From Boudabousia marimammalium (GTDB taxonomy: Bacteria; Actinomycetota; Actinomycetes; Actinomycetales; Actinomycetaceae), in the NCBI RefSeq assembly GCF_001936115.1, contig NZ_MPDM01000001.1, forward strand, positions 1 to 64,000: 64,000 bases of DNA, written 5' to 3'. Below the pieces are notes generated by a model that saw only the letters and a list, made by a program, of their open reading frames with translations, was not told where the DNA came from and searched no databases. Made by a program: the position numbers and the translations under genes. Shown here in pieces: positions 42,803-51,822 of the stretch (position 1 is its first letter; each line of letters starts with the position of its first letter).

Positions 42803-44263
42803 ATGGCTCGAATCGTTATTCTCGGCGGAGGAATCAGTGGCCACACCGCTGCAATGCATCTGCGCCGGAAACTATCCAAGTCTGAGCATGAAGTAATTGT
42901 CGTTACCCCGAACAAGAACTGGAACTGGATTCCGTCGAATATTTGGGTAGGCACCGGCAAGATGGATAAGTCTAAGGTGGTGTTCCCCCTCGCCCCCATC
43001 TATAAGCGCATGGGTGTCACCTACCGTCAGGCTAAAGCCACCACAATCTACCCGGAAGGCACCGAGAGTGATTCGCGGCCGCAGGTGGAGATTGAGTTCA
43101 CCGACCCGAAGATGGCCGGTGAAGTCGCTAAGATTCCTTACGATTTCTTGATTAACTGCACCGGACCGAAGCTGAATTTCGGTGCCACTGAGGGTCTTGG
43201 CCCGGACGGTGGTTACACTTACTCGGTTTGTACCGCTGACCATGCAGAGCAGTCCGGTCAGGTGTTGCAGTCCTTGATTAAGGAGCTGAAAGCGGGCGCG
43301 AAGAAGCGTATCGTTGTTGGCACCGGTCACGGCACCTGCACCTGCCAGGGAGCGGCTTTCGAGTACTGCTTCAACGTCGATTATGATTTGCGTGAAGCCG
43401 GCGTGCGCGACAATGTCGAGCTGGTTTACTTGACTAACGAAGCTAAGCTGGGTGACTTCGGTGTTGACGGCATGACTTTCCGTGACAACGGATACGCCAC
43501 CAACTCTCAGCTGTGGACAGAGTCTTTGTTCCGTGAGCGCGGCGTTAAATCGATTTCCGGCGCGGCCGTGCAGCAGATTCGTGAAGGCCAGTTGACCTAT
43601 GAGAATCTGAACGGCGAAATGCACGACCTCGATTTCGATTTCGCAATGCTACTCCCCCCGTTCTCCGGTGTTGGTTTGAAAGCTAAGTTGCCTGATGGCA
43701 CGGATATTACGGATAAGGTGTTCGCTCCGAACGGCTTCATGAGGGTTGATGCTGATTACACGCCGAAGCCTTACGAAGAGTGGCGTGCCACTGACTGGCC
43801 GGAAACCTACCAGTCTCCCGCCTACCCGAACATGTTCGCTGCCGGTATTGCTTTCGCCCCACCGCACGCCATTTCGAAGCCGCGTAAAACCCCGAATGGC
43901 ACTATGATTGCTCCGGCTCCGCCGCGTACTGGTATGCCGTCCGGCACCATCGGTAAAGAGGTCGCCATGTCGATCGTTGATTTGCTGAAGGATCCGAACG
44001 CTAAGCTGCATAAGGCTTCGATGGGTGAGCTGGGTGCGGCTTGCGTGGCTTCGACTGGTACTGGTTTCACTAAGGGAACGGCCGCCGCTATGGTGATGTA
44101 CCCGATCATTCCTGATGAGACTGTATTCGCTGATGGTGGCCGCAATCCGCGGTTCACTTTCGGTTCCATTGGCTTGTTCGGCCACTGGACCAAGTACCTG
44201 CTACATATTGGCTTTATCTACAAGGCTAAGGCCCGCCCGTTCTGGTGGCTCATCCCTGAGTAG
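42803..44263 (+). CDS. sulfide:quinone oxidoreductase-like flavoprotein
   Basis: This 486-aa FAD-dependent oxidoreductase has N-terminal 'IVILGGGISGHTAAMHLRRK' as the FAD-binding Rossmann motif. Three cysteines sit where SQR enzymes have their redox cysteines: C119 in 'INCTGPKL', C181 in 'TCTCQGAAFE' and C414 in 'GAACVASTGTGF'. 'FAAGIAFAPPHAISKP' is the second flavin-contact region. SQRs oxidise H2S to polysulfide and reduce menaquinone at the membrane face. It is followed by a 63-codon gene with a strong ribosome-binding site. An NDH-2-like role cannot be ruled out, but the three cysteines favour SQR. Confidence 0.8.
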   Translation: MARIVILGGGISGHTAAMHLRRKLSKSEHEVIVVTPNKNWNWIPSNIWVGTGKMDKSKVVFPLAPIYKRMGVTYRQAKATTIYPEGTESDSRPQVEIEFTDPKMAGEVAKIPYDFLINCTGPKLNFGATEGLGPDGGYTYSVCTADHAEQSGQVLQSLIKELKAGAKKRIVVGTGHGTCTCQGAAFEYCFNVDYDLREAGVRDNVELVYLTNEAKLGDFGVDGMTFRDNGYATNSQLWTESLFRERGVKSISGAAVQQIREGQLTYENLNGEMHDLDFDFAMLLPPFSGVGLKAKLPDGTDITDKVFAPNGFMRVDADYTPKPYEEWRATDWPETYQSPAYPNMFAAGIAFAPPHAISKPRKTPNGTMIAPAPPRTGMPSGTIGKEVAMSIVDLLKDPNAKLHKASMGELGAACVASTGTGFTKGTAAAMVMYPIIPDETVFADGGRNPRFTFGSIGLFGHWTKYLLHIGFIYKAKARPFWWLIPE

Positions 44264-44321
44264 GCCGGTTGGCATTGCACCAAATCCTTGACTGAAACCC
44301 ATATCTCACGGAGGAATTGAG

Positions 44322-44513
44322 ATGAGTAAAGACAAACAAATCATTGAAGAGATGAGCCCTGAAACTAATGAGCGTATCTCTCGGGCTCCGATGCCTTCCA
44401 AGGGCACTTTGCGTCGCCGCCAGAATCTGCTGATTCAGTTTTTTAAGCTGATTGGTTTTAATTTCCGGATTCTGCATATTGTGACGAAGGAAAAGCTCTC
44501 TAACCGTCACTAG
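44322..44513 (+). CDS. small basic protein co-transcribed with SQR-like gene
   Basis: This 63-aa protein has an excellent ribosome-binding site (GGAGG 7 nt before ATG), starting 58 nt after the SQR-like stop. Residues 1-28 are hydrophilic and acidic-then-basic; residues 29-56 ('RRRQNLLIQFFKLIGFNFRI') form an amphipathic or membrane-grazing helix. No homologue is recalled. A role as a membrane tether or accessory subunit for the peripheral flavoprotein is a plausible inference. Confidence 0.65.
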   Translation: MSKDKQIIEEMSPETNERISRAPMPSKGTLRRRQNLLIQFFKLIGFNFRILHIVTKEKLSNRH

Positions 44514-44539
44514 TTTTCGGTTAATTACTCCTTGGGTTA

Positions 44540-44581
44540 GGGCCGAGGGTGTGGGGACTGCGGTCCCTTCATCCTCGGCCC
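44540..44581 (+). terminator. terminator-like hairpin of inverted GCCGAGG motifs
   Basis: Outer 9-bp arms GGGCCGAGG / CCTCGGCCC surround an inner GGGAC-TGCG-GTCCC hairpin, 26 nt after the small gene. No T-tract. It has the same motif inversion as at 42488-42531. Confidence 0.6.
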
Positions 44582-44740
44582 TGGCGTATGTCTGCGGTGG
44601 GGCAGGTGCGCAGCTGCGGTGCGGGAGAGCAGCGCAGAGCGGCGGCGCGGCAGTCAGGTTAGCCAGCCCGGAGCAACGCGGGACGCGGCGATGGGGCCGG
44701 GGCGGAGCAACGCGGGAGCGGCGGAGCTAACACCCACGAA

Positions 44741-44936
44741 TTGTGTGTAAAACAGCCACTGTCACCCGGTTTTGTGTGGTATCAACCCGCACAATTCCAA
44801 TACTGTGTGGCAAAAAGCCAAAAAATGGCCAAATTTAGCCACAATTTGGTCTTTTCCCACACACAAACAAAATTGCGTGGCATTAGTCCACACAGAAACA
44901 AAATTGTGTGGCATTAGTCCACACATTTTAGACACA
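44741..44936 (+). repeat. R1 repeat, copy d (longest)
   Basis: This copy has five hairpin modules: TTGTGTGTAAAACAGCCACTG; TTTTGTGTGGTATCAACCCGCACAA; the AT-rich GGCCAAATTTAGCCACAATTTGG centre closed by CCCACACACAAA; and two tandem terminal hairpins (TTGCGTGGCATTAGTCCACACA, TTGTGTGGCATTAGTCCACACA). It lies between the convergent SQR and fucU transcripts in a roughly 600-bp gap otherwise empty apart from GC-rich sequence with two CGGAGCAACGCGGGA copies. Confidence 0.88.
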
Positions 44937-44984
44937 GACCGACGGGCAAGCAGACGAAAGCTGGACAATAACTAACCAAAAGCT

Positions 44985-45022
44985 GAGGGGCTTACCGCCG
45001 GTTTCCCAGCAGTAAGCCCCTC
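44985..45022 (-). terminator. terminator of the fuc catabolic operon
   Basis: An 11-bp perfect stem GAGGGGCTTAC / GTAAGCCCCTC with a 16-nt loop lies about 95 nt after fucU. It is followed on the minus strand by AGCTTTTGG. Confidence 0.7.
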
Positions 45023-45117
45023 GTAACTCGGAGACGGAAAATATTTAGTGGCTTGTAGATTCCAGCGGAAGGCTGCCGCGGCCGGCTGCTACCACTAGCG
45101 CCGCCGCCAAGCTACCA

Positions 45118-45543
45118 TCACGGGGTCACTACGCCCTTCTTCAAAATGATGTTGGCGTAGAGAGCTGTTTCACCTGTCACCACCACGGCAAAAGCCTGAC
45201 GAGCACGCTCATAGAACTCGAAACGCTCAATCTGCTTCACAGTGGCGCCCGGGTATGCGGCCTCAACCAGATCCTTATACTCTGACCAGATTGGCGGGGT
45301 CGGGTCATCACCCACAGTTTCCATCAGCCCATACTGCCAGTCACTGTAAGGATCCAACGGCAGCACCGAAAGCACGGCCTCCAACAGGTTAGGCACCCCA
45401 GAAGTGTCGTAGCGCAGACAGTTCGGGTTGACTGACGCTCCCGGAAAATTACCGTCAGCAATGACAATCTCATCGCCGTGGCCCATTTCCGCTAGGTTCA
45501 TCAACAGTTCCGGGGACAACCTCGGATCAATGTTCTTCAGCAT
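45118..45543 (-). CDS. fucU: L-fucose mutarotase FucU
   Basis: This 141-aa RbsD/FucU-family protein interconverts the anomers of L-fucose so that the isomerase receives its preferred form. Characteristic residues are 'LAEMGHGDEIVIADGNFPG' near the N-terminus (catalytic His in GHGDEI) and the C-terminal 'ETALYANIILKKGV'. It is the last gene of fucI-fucK-fucA-fucU. Confidence 0.92.
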   Translation of the reverse strand: MLKNIDPRLSPELLMNLAEMGHGDEIVIADGNFPGASVNPNCLRYDTSGVPNLLEAVLSVLPLDPYSDWQYGLMETVGDDPTPPIWSEYKDLVEAAYPGATVKQIERFEFYERARQAFAVVVTGETALYANIILKKGVVTP

Positions 45544-45581
45544 CTCAAACTCCTTTGTTTCTAGAGATGAAACAACCAGCC

Positions 45582-46226
45582 TTAGAGGCCGTATTGTGCT
45601 CGCATTCCGATTAGTTTCTGGATCTCATCCTCGGGCAATGTGCGCTGCACGCCCTGAGAATCCAACAAGAACTGCAGCTGCGCGGTGAACTCCAAACGCT
45701 CCATCACCAGGTAGGCGTGAGCGGCGGAAGTGCCCCATGCGACGGCGCCGTGGAACTCCATCAGGCAACACGGGTAATCCTTCACGTAGGGGGCCACATT
45801 CTCAGCCAGCTGGTAGGTGGACGGAGTGCCGTACGGGGACAACGGAATCTCCGGCATGGCAATAATGTTCTCCGGCAGTGCCCGCACGGAAATGGGCTGC
45901 CCCTTAATCGCATAGTAGGTGGCATGCATGGGGTGCGCATGAACCACGCACTTCACATCCGGGTTCTCCCGGTAGATAGCGCCGTGCATCTTCACTTCAC
46001 TGGAGACCTTGTAGCCTTCCGGCTCCTCAATGGCAATGCCGTCATAGTCGGCGACGCACAGCATGTCTGTGGTCAGTGAGCCTTTCGAAACACCAGTGGG
46101 TGTGCACAGGATTCGCTTATCGTCGAGGCGGACAGAAATGTTTCCATCATTCGCGGCGACCATGCCTTTGAGCCAAATCCGGTAGCCTACGTCAACTACT
46201 TCCTGCTTAATCTGTTCCAGATCCAT
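45582..46226 (-). CDS. fucA: L-fuculose-1-phosphate aldolase FucA
   Basis: This 214-aa class II zinc aldolase cleaves L-fuculose-1-P to DHAP and L-lactaldehyde. Visible features are 'MVAANDGNISVRLD', the catalytic Glu in 'VSSEVKMHGAIY', the zinc pair in 'VVHAHPMHATYY' and the third zinc His in 'MEFHGAVAWG'. Lactaldehyde would then be reduced by FucO at 41-42 kb. Confidence 0.92.
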   Translation of the reverse strand: MDLEQIKQEVVDVGYRIWLKGMVAANDGNISVRLDDKRILCTPTGVSKGSLTTDMLCVADYDGIAIEEPEGYKVSSEVKMHGAIYRENPDVKCVVHAHPMHATYYAIKGQPISVRALPENIIAMPEIPLSPYGTPSTYQLAENVAPYVKDYPCCLMEFHGAVAWGTSAAHAYLVMERLEFTAQLQFLLDSQGVQRTLPEDEIQKLIGMRAQYGL

Positions 46227-46241
46227 GTTCTCTCCTTGTTA

Positions 46242-47627
46242 CTAAATAAATTCGACTTTGATTGCTGACTTGTCGAAACCAGCTACCGTATACTGCGCCA
46301 GAAGATTACCCATAGTGGATCCTTCCGCACTGATCTTCGTTAGTTTGGTTCCAAGAATTTGTTCCATTGTTTCGGTGTAGAGCCGGTTATGGGAACCGCC
46401 ACCCACCAGGTAGATGGCACCCGTGAAATCACACAGCTGGGCAAGCTGCCGTAAAGAGGTAGCATGCGAATGAGCCATGGAGACTACCAGCGCCCGAATC
46501 GCCTGCCAGTAGTCCTCATCCTGATCCCCGGCGAAGCCCAAATGCTTGAGCAGCCCGGGCAGGGTGCTGATCAGCTGTTGGGCTTCCTCAGTCTGCACCT
46601 CGAAAACGGGGCTGTCAGTCGCCGAAGCGGCCGCCCGCTCAGCGATTTCACCCCAGCTGAGGTCACCGAAACGCTCCCGAATTTCTGGCCCCAGCTGCTG
46701 CAGCAGCCACCAGCCGGTCAGGTTCAGGGAGGCTCTGAACCCACCCCCGACGGCGGCTTCATTGGTTACGCCGAGGGTGTATGCGGACTGGGAAATCAGC
46801 GGTTTATCTAAGGTGATGCTGACTACGCACCACGACCCGGAAGACACCAAGCAGCGGGGGCTCTCCCCCGGCAGGGCGAACTCTGCGCAGGCCGTGTCAT
46901 GTGAGCCTGCCCGAATCACTTGCAGTCCGTCCACCTCAGCGGCGACCTGCAGTTCATCCCGGACCGGCGGCAAAATCATCGACGGAATCCCGGTCGCTTT
47001 AACGAGGGCGGGAGCCCACGCCAGATTGCCGTGCTGTAACAGTCCAGTGGTGGATGAGATGCAACGGGACGCCCCATCAATGTAGAGGCTTTCAGCGGGA
47101 ACACCAGCCCACGCGGCCGCGCACAGGTTGGAGAAAAAATCAGGCAACAGCAGGGCTTTTGCGTCATGGTCTTGCGTGATCTCCTGCAGCGCCTCCCGGT
47201 CGGCCCGCAGCTGATAGATAGTGTTAATGTCTTGCGGCAAAATGCCTGTGATTTGGTACTGATCTGGTTCACTAACCAGCTCTTTAAGTTCGGCTCGCCC
47301 TCGTCCCCCTCGGGGATCACGATAACTGACCGCCGGTTTCAGCGGGCGACCATGCTGGTTCACGACCACATAGTCGACGCCCCACGTGTCAACGCCGACA
47401 CTGGAAATAGTGGGATACTCCTGCTTGAGACGGGTCAGGCTTTGAGAAACGAAAGTGGTCAACCGCTCCAAATCCCAGCGGAACTGGCCGTCAACCTGCT
47501 GCGGCTGGTGGGCGACACGGTCGATTTCTTGCACCGTGAGGTGGTTGCTGGACTTGTCCAGCTGCCCCATCATCACGCGCAGGGATGAGGAACCAACATC
47601 CAATGCAATTTTTGTTACCGGATCCAT
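46242..47627 (-). CDS. fucK: RhaB-like sugar kinase, presumed L-fuculokinase
   Basis: This 461-aa FGGY-family kinase has N-lobe 'ALDVGSSSLRVMMGQLD', 'GVDTWGVDYVVV', ATP-domain 'AGSHDTACAEFALPG' and C-terminal 'YLVGGGSHNRLYTETMEQIL'. The TWGVDY and GSHDTA motifs are those of rhamnulokinase (RhaB) rather than E. coli FucK. Its place between fucI and fucA, with no rhamnose isomerase nearby, makes L-fuculose the expected substrate. The gene symbol reflects this role, not sequence orthology to E. coli FucK. Confidence 0.82.
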   Translation of the reverse strand: MDPVTKIALDVGSSSLRVMMGQLDKSSNHLTVQEIDRVAHQPQQVDGQFRWDLERLTTFVSQSLTRLKQEYPTISSVGVDTWGVDYVVVNQHGRPLKPAVSYRDPRGGRGRAELKELVSEPDQYQITGILPQDINTIYQLRADREALQEITQDHDAKALLLPDFFSNLCAAAWAGVPAESLYIDGASRCISSTTGLLQHGNLAWAPALVKATGIPSMILPPVRDELQVAAEVDGLQVIRAGSHDTACAEFALPGESPRCLVSSGSWCVVSITLDKPLISQSAYTLGVTNEAAVGGGFRASLNLTGWWLLQQLGPEIRERFGDLSWGEIAERAAASATDSPVFEVQTEEAQQLISTLPGLLKHLGFAGDQDEDYWQAIRALVVSMAHSHATSLRQLAQLCDFTGAIYLVGGGSHNRLYTETMEQILGTKLTKISAEGSTMGNLLAQYTVAGFDKSAIKVEFI

Positions 47628-47725
47628 GATTTTACCTCACTGTCTTTTCAGCGTGTCCAATAGTTTTCGGCTCTAGCTCGCGGCTGCGGTGGCGGCCGCC
47701 GCGAGGACGACCGCCACCGAAAGGT

Positions 47726-49492
47726 TTAGCCGAAGAACGGGCCGTAGGTACGGCAGGCCGCGTAGTCAGCGGACTCCAAGTTGTCCGTACCGAACAGGTC
47801 CCAGTTGCGGGGCCGGAACAGTTCGCCTTCCACGTTGTGCATGGAGACGGGGATGCGCAGCATGGCGGCCATCGAAATCAGGTCGGCACCGTAGTGTCCG
47901 AAGCCGATAGCGCCATGGTTTGCGCCCCAGTGATCCATCACGGAGTAGACGGAGGTGAACGCGCCCTTGCCGTTCAGGCGGGGAGCGAAGAAAGTGGTCG
48001 GCCAGGCCGGGTCAGTCCGGTCAATGATCTTCTTCATGGCTTCCTCGTCGAAAGTGACCGCCCAGCCTTCAGCCAGCTGCAATACCGGGCCGAGGCCCTT
48101 GCAGATGTTGATGCGGGCCATGGTCATCGGCATGGCGTTCGCGGTTATGAACTGGGTGGAGAAGCCTCCTCCCAGGAAGTAGTTGCGGTTTGCCGGGTAG
48201 AGACGCACATGGTCGAGGGTGGCCTCAATGTCGCCTTCGGTGACCTCCCACCAGGGTTTAACGGTCGGGTTACCTTCCTCATCCAGCATGGCGCCGCTTG
48301 CGTCGAAGCTGGATGCACCGGAGTTACGCAGGTCGAGGAAGCCGTTCGCGCCGTGGCCTTCTAGTTTGTGGCCGGTGACGCGCTCCACTGATTCGGGTGA
48401 CCAGAAGGTGCGGACGTCGGAGAACAACTGAGCACGGTTTGTCAGGTACTGCGACAGCAGCATGGTGGCGCCGTTCAGGGTGTCGTTCTCAGTGGCGAAG
48501 GTGATGGGGGGACGGTTGCCGGTCCAGTCGAAGGAAGTGTTCATGATGGACTCAACCATGTCAGCGTTCGGCTTCCAGTCAGTCCACTGACGCTGGCCCT
48601 GGAAACCACCGACGATGGCGTTGTGACCGCGGGCCTGCTCACGTAACCCAGCTTCCGCCAGTTTCGGGTTACCCTTCATGAGGTCGCGCACCACGAGGCA
48701 CATCTTGACGGAGTATTCGAACTGCTCGTCATACTCTTCCTGGCTGAGGGTTTCACCGCCGTTCACAATGTCATCACCGACAGTGACTTTGTCCTTGAAC
48801 CAGGCCAGAGCTTCCTGGTATTCTTCCTCATCGAAGACGCCGCCTTCAACGCGGTGGGCGATTTCAGTCATGTCGACTGATTCGACACCCAAGCCAAGGT
48901 AGCTCTTGAAGAAGTCACGGTCAATCATGGAGCCGGCAATACCCATGCACTGGGAGCCGATCTGCAGGTAGTTGGAGCCAGCGAACTGGCCGATGGCGAT
49001 AGCTGCGCGTGCGAATCGGAGCAGCTTCTCTTTCACATCTTCAGGAACAGAGTCGTCATCTAGGTCCTGCACGTCACGCCCATAGATGCCGAAAGCGCTA
49101 ACCCCGAACTGTGCGTAGGCGGCCATAGCGGCGGCCAGGGTGACAGCGCCGGGACGTTCAGTACCGTTGAAGCCCCAGACAGCGTGCTGAATACGCGGGT
49201 CCATGTCTAGAACTTCGGTGACGTAATCCCAGCAGGGGGTGACGGTCAGTTCGGCGCAAACTTTCTGTCCGACGGTTAGCTCCTCCATTTTCGCGGCGTC
49301 TCCGGCACGACCAATGGTGAAGTCGGGGACAATGCATTCAACGGGGGTGCCGTCGAAGTACCTTAGCTCCTGCTTGATTAGATCCGCAGCAGTGCGTGCC
49401 ATCTTCAGAGTTTTCTCTTCCAAGGATTCGCGCACGCCAGCTTCGCGTCCGTCAATGATGGGACGAATCACGATTTTCGGGTTAATAGTCAT
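47726..49492 (-). CDS. fucI: L-fucose isomerase FucI
   Basis: This 588-aa Mn-dependent ketol isomerase converts L-fucose to L-fuculose. Length and motifs match FucI: 'IGIRPIIDGREAGVRESLEE'-like start ('VIRPIIDGREAGVRESLEEK'), 'GFQGQRQWTDWKPNADMVES', 'ITFATENDTLNGATMLLSQY', 'FTSVYSVMDHWGANHGAIGF' and the C-terminal 'MLRIPVSMHNVEGE'. ATG at 49492 is preferred because AAGGA lies 7 nt upstream. It heads the fucI-fucK-fucA-fucU unit and has an operator about 95 nt upstream. Confidence 0.93.
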   Translation of the reverse strand: MTINPKIVIRPIIDGREAGVRESLEEKTLKMARTAADLIKQELRYFDGTPVECIVPDFTIGRAGDAAKMEELTVGQKVCAELTVTPCWDYVTEVLDMDPRIQHAVWGFNGTERPGAVTLAAAMAAYAQFGVSAFGIYGRDVQDLDDDSVPEDVKEKLLRFARAAIAIGQFAGSNYLQIGSQCMGIAGSMIDRDFFKSYLGLGVESVDMTEIAHRVEGGVFDEEEYQEALAWFKDKVTVGDDIVNGGETLSQEEYDEQFEYSVKMCLVVRDLMKGNPKLAEAGLREQARGHNAIVGGFQGQRQWTDWKPNADMVESIMNTSFDWTGNRPPITFATENDTLNGATMLLSQYLTNRAQLFSDVRTFWSPESVERVTGHKLEGHGANGFLDLRNSGASSFDASGAMLDEEGNPTVKPWWEVTEGDIEATLDHVRLYPANRNYFLGGGFSTQFITANAMPMTMARINICKGLGPVLQLAEGWAVTFDEEAMKKIIDRTDPAWPTTFFAPRLNGKGAFTSVYSVMDHWGANHGAIGFGHYGADLISMAAMLRIPVSMHNVEGELFRPRNWDLFGTDNLESADYAACRTYGPFFG

Positions 49493-49585
49493 TATCTTTT
49501 CCTTCATTCATTTTGTCGGATAAATTTTGTTGCAAAGGCTGCAGCGTCTTCGCCTCAGCTGACCCTATGGGGGTTTGCAAGCTTT

Positions 49586-49603
49586 CGTGTAATCGATTGC
49601 ACG
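49586..49603. promoter_or_regulatory. fuc-regulon LacI-type operator, fucI side
   Basis: CGTGTAATCGATTGCACG is palindromic at all but one pair and shares AATCGATTGC with the other two sites. Upstream on the minus strand are a CTGACA (-35-like) and a GCATTAAT, spaced a little long; the operator would overlap the transcription start. Confidence 0.7.
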
Positions 49604-49672
49604 GCGGATTAATGCCGGCTACCTGGGGGGGGATGTCAGAACCGGTAGAAAGAAACAGTTAGCGCTGTTTTA

Positions 49673-50647
49673 CTACTTGAGATGAGATTTAAAACCTACG
49701 TTCACAGTGACCGGAGGTTCAGTGGAACCCATGATTCGCTGCAGCAAAGTATCCATCGCAATGGTACCCAGCTCAGTCGCAGGCTCACCCACATAAGGAA
49801 TCTGCACATCAGGGAGCAGATGCTCCGCTGGGGCACCTAAAGAGCACAAGTCAACTTTCGGAGGTAGCATGTCGTGCTCCACCATGGAGCGAAGCACCCC
49901 GAAAGCCAGATCGTTGTTCGCCGCGTAAATGGCGTGTGGCGCATCATCGTTAGAAAGCAGCTGATTAGCTGCCTCATAACCGCCGATTCGAGAGTATTCC
50001 GTCCTGGTAACCAGCCGCTCATCAGGCAACTCGTTCGTGTGTAGACGTAAGGCATCTAGCCAGCCGGCGACACGCAAATCCGCCGTCTGTACACCCTCGG
50101 GACCAGAAATACAAGCAATCCGCTGATGCCCCTTCCCCAGCAAGTAACGGACGCAAGCCTGGCTAGCTGAATAACTGTCCATCACCACTGTGTCAACGCC
50201 TTCATCGGCGGCGGCACGGTCCACGCAAACCACCGGGACGCCCCGTTCCAAAGCCAGACTGTAGGAGCTTTCCTTAGAGGCTGGCACCGCCAAGATGCCG
50301 GCCACCGGTTCAGACACCATTGCCTGCAGATACCGGGATTCTTTAGCGGGCTCATCATCAGTGCTGAGCATTATTAAGTTGTAGCCATTACTTTCAGCTA
50401 GATTCTCAGCCGCCCGGGCGATCCGCACATAAAAAGAGTTTGAAATATCAGGCACCATTAAAGCAATCAAACTGGATTTTTGTAGGCGTAACCGCCGGGC
50501 TGCTCGACTAGGAAAGTAGTTGAGTTGCTGCGCCGCCTCCCGCACCTTCTTTGCGTTGGGAGAACCGAGAACCTTCCCGTTCAAGATACGGGAGGCGGTC
50601 GAAGCTGACACGCCAGCTAGAGAAGCTACATCATAGATTGTGGCCAC
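49673..50647 (-). CDS. LacI-family regulator of the fucose genes
   Basis: This 324-aa regulator has N-terminal LacI HTH 'TIYDVASLAGVSASTASRIL' and hinge helix 'SRAARRLRLQ', followed by a periplasmic-binding-protein-like sensor domain ('IALMVPDISNSFYVRIARAA', 'GILAVPASK', 'AIYAANNDLAFGVL'). It lies between the ABC importer genes and fucI. Three AATCGATTGC palindromes at regulon promoters fit its family's 14-20 bp operators. The likely inducer is L-fucose or a derivative (inference). Confidence 0.88.
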   Translation of the reverse strand: MATIYDVASLAGVSASTASRILNGKVLGSPNAKKVREAAQQLNYFPSRAARRLRLQKSSLIALMVPDISNSFYVRIARAAENLAESNGYNLIMLSTDDEPAKESRYLQAMVSEPVAGILAVPASKESSYSLALERGVPVVCVDRAAADEGVDTVVMDSYSASQACVRYLLGKGHQRIACISGPEGVQTADLRVAGWLDALRLHTNELPDERLVTRTEYSRIGGYEAANQLLSNDDAPHAIYAANNDLAFGVLRSMVEHDMLPPKVDLCSLGAPAEHLLPDVQIPYVGEPATELGTIAMDTLLQRIMGSTEPPVTVNVGFKSHLK

Positions 50648-50710
50648 GATTCCTCCTCGGATAAAACCATATAGCCACGACTATACCGCTTCTCTACGCG
50701 GCTTAGTCGT

Positions 50711-51688
50711 TTACTCGTAGAGGTTAGGCTTAACCTCGTCACTGTCCATATTGTCCTTGTCGTAGTAAACGAAGCCGGAGTCAATGACCTTTTCGAGGCT
50801 TTCACCCTTGATGGCCTTAATGGCTGACATGACGGTCTCGTAACCCATCTTCACCGGGGACTGCGTGATAGCGCCAGCTTCCAAGCCGGAACGGATAGCG
50901 TCAATCTGGGCCTTACCGGAGTCGAAACCAATAATCATGACGTTGCCGGTCTTGCCAGCTTCCTGAACGCCCTGCACAACACCGGTAGCGGCAGCTTCGT
51001 TAGTGCCGTAGATACCAACAATATCGGGGTTAGCGGTCAACAGGGCCTTAGCTGCGTCAGCGGCCTTACCCGCTTCACCAGCGTACTGTTCATCAATGAC
51101 CTTGATGTTAGGAGCATTCTCCTTCAACCAGTCTTTGAAGCCGAAGCAGCGTTCCTTACCGGTCTGTGAAGTCTGGTCGTGGCAGACCAGACCGACAGTA
51201 CCCTGATTGCCCAGCTTCTCAGCCATCTTTTCTGCGGCGGCAGCGGCGGCAGCCTTATTGTCAGTCTGTACGGTGGTGACCGGAATGTCCGAATCCACAC
51301 CAGAGTCGAAAGCGACAACTGGAATACCGGCCGCCTTGATCTGCATCAAAATCGGCTCAGCGGCACCCGAATCAAGGGCTGCGAAACCAATCGCGGCAGG
51401 CTTGGAGTTCAAAGCGATCTTCAGCTGGTCGAGCTGCTGGTTTACCTGCTGCTCATTTTCTGGGCCGACGAACTCAACTTTGTAGCCGTTCTCAGCGCCA
51501 GCCTTTTCAGCGCCTTCCTTCACGGCCTGCCAGAAGCGGTGCTGGAAACCTTTGGAAACCAGGTAAATGGTCTTCTGGCCTTCGCCGCCTTCAGATGAGC
51601 CGGAACCGGCATCTCCGCCGGTGCTAGCGCAGCCGGCCAAGAGCGCAGTTGAAAGCGCTGCTGCTAATACTACTTTTCCGAAACGCAT
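50711..51688 (-). CDS. ribose-type sugar-binding lipoprotein
   Basis: This 325-aa Peripla_BP_4 (RbsB-like) protein has a signal peptide ending in lipobox LLAGC. It includes 'KTIYLVSKGFQHRFWQAVKE', 'GIPVVAFDSGVDSDIPVTTV' and 'YGTNEAAATGVVQGVQEAG'. It delivers sugar to the RbsA/RbsC-like subunits. L-fucose is the proposed ligand from context; ribose or other pentoses are alternatives. Confidence 0.85.
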   Translation of the reverse strand: MRFGKVVLAAALSTALLAGCASTGGDAGSGSSEGGEGQKTIYLVSKGFQHRFWQAVKEGAEKAGAENGYKVEFVGPENEQQVNQQLDQLKIALNSKPAAIGFAALDSGAAEPILMQIKAAGIPVVAFDSGVDSDIPVTTVQTDNKAAAAAAAEKMAEKLGNQGTVGLVCHDQTSQTGKERCFGFKDWLKENAPNIKVIDEQYAGEAGKAADAAKALLTANPDIVGIYGTNEAAATGVVQGVQEAGKTGNVMIIGFDSGKAQIDAIRSGLEAGAITQSPVKMGYETVMSAIKAIKGESLEKVIDSGFVYYDKDNMDSDEVKPNLYE

Positions 51689-51822
51689 GTCTTCCTCCTT
51701 GAAGAATGATTGTTGTTTGCGATTTTGCTTGAGAGATACTTGTAGCGATCAGGAGGGACCGTGGCTGGCACAGATGAATGGGTGCCCGCACCATCCTCGG
51801 CCCCAAACTTGCTGGGCAGGAA

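Noticed and set aside
42872-43624. 250-codon minus-strand frame opposite the SQR-like gene
   Set aside because: Shadow of a conserved flavoprotein; no ribosome-binding site or recognisable motif.
44583-44740. GC-rich stretch with two CGGAGCAACGCGGGA copies
   Set aside because: Short and imperfect, with no symmetry or coding signal; recorded only within the R1 copy d entry.
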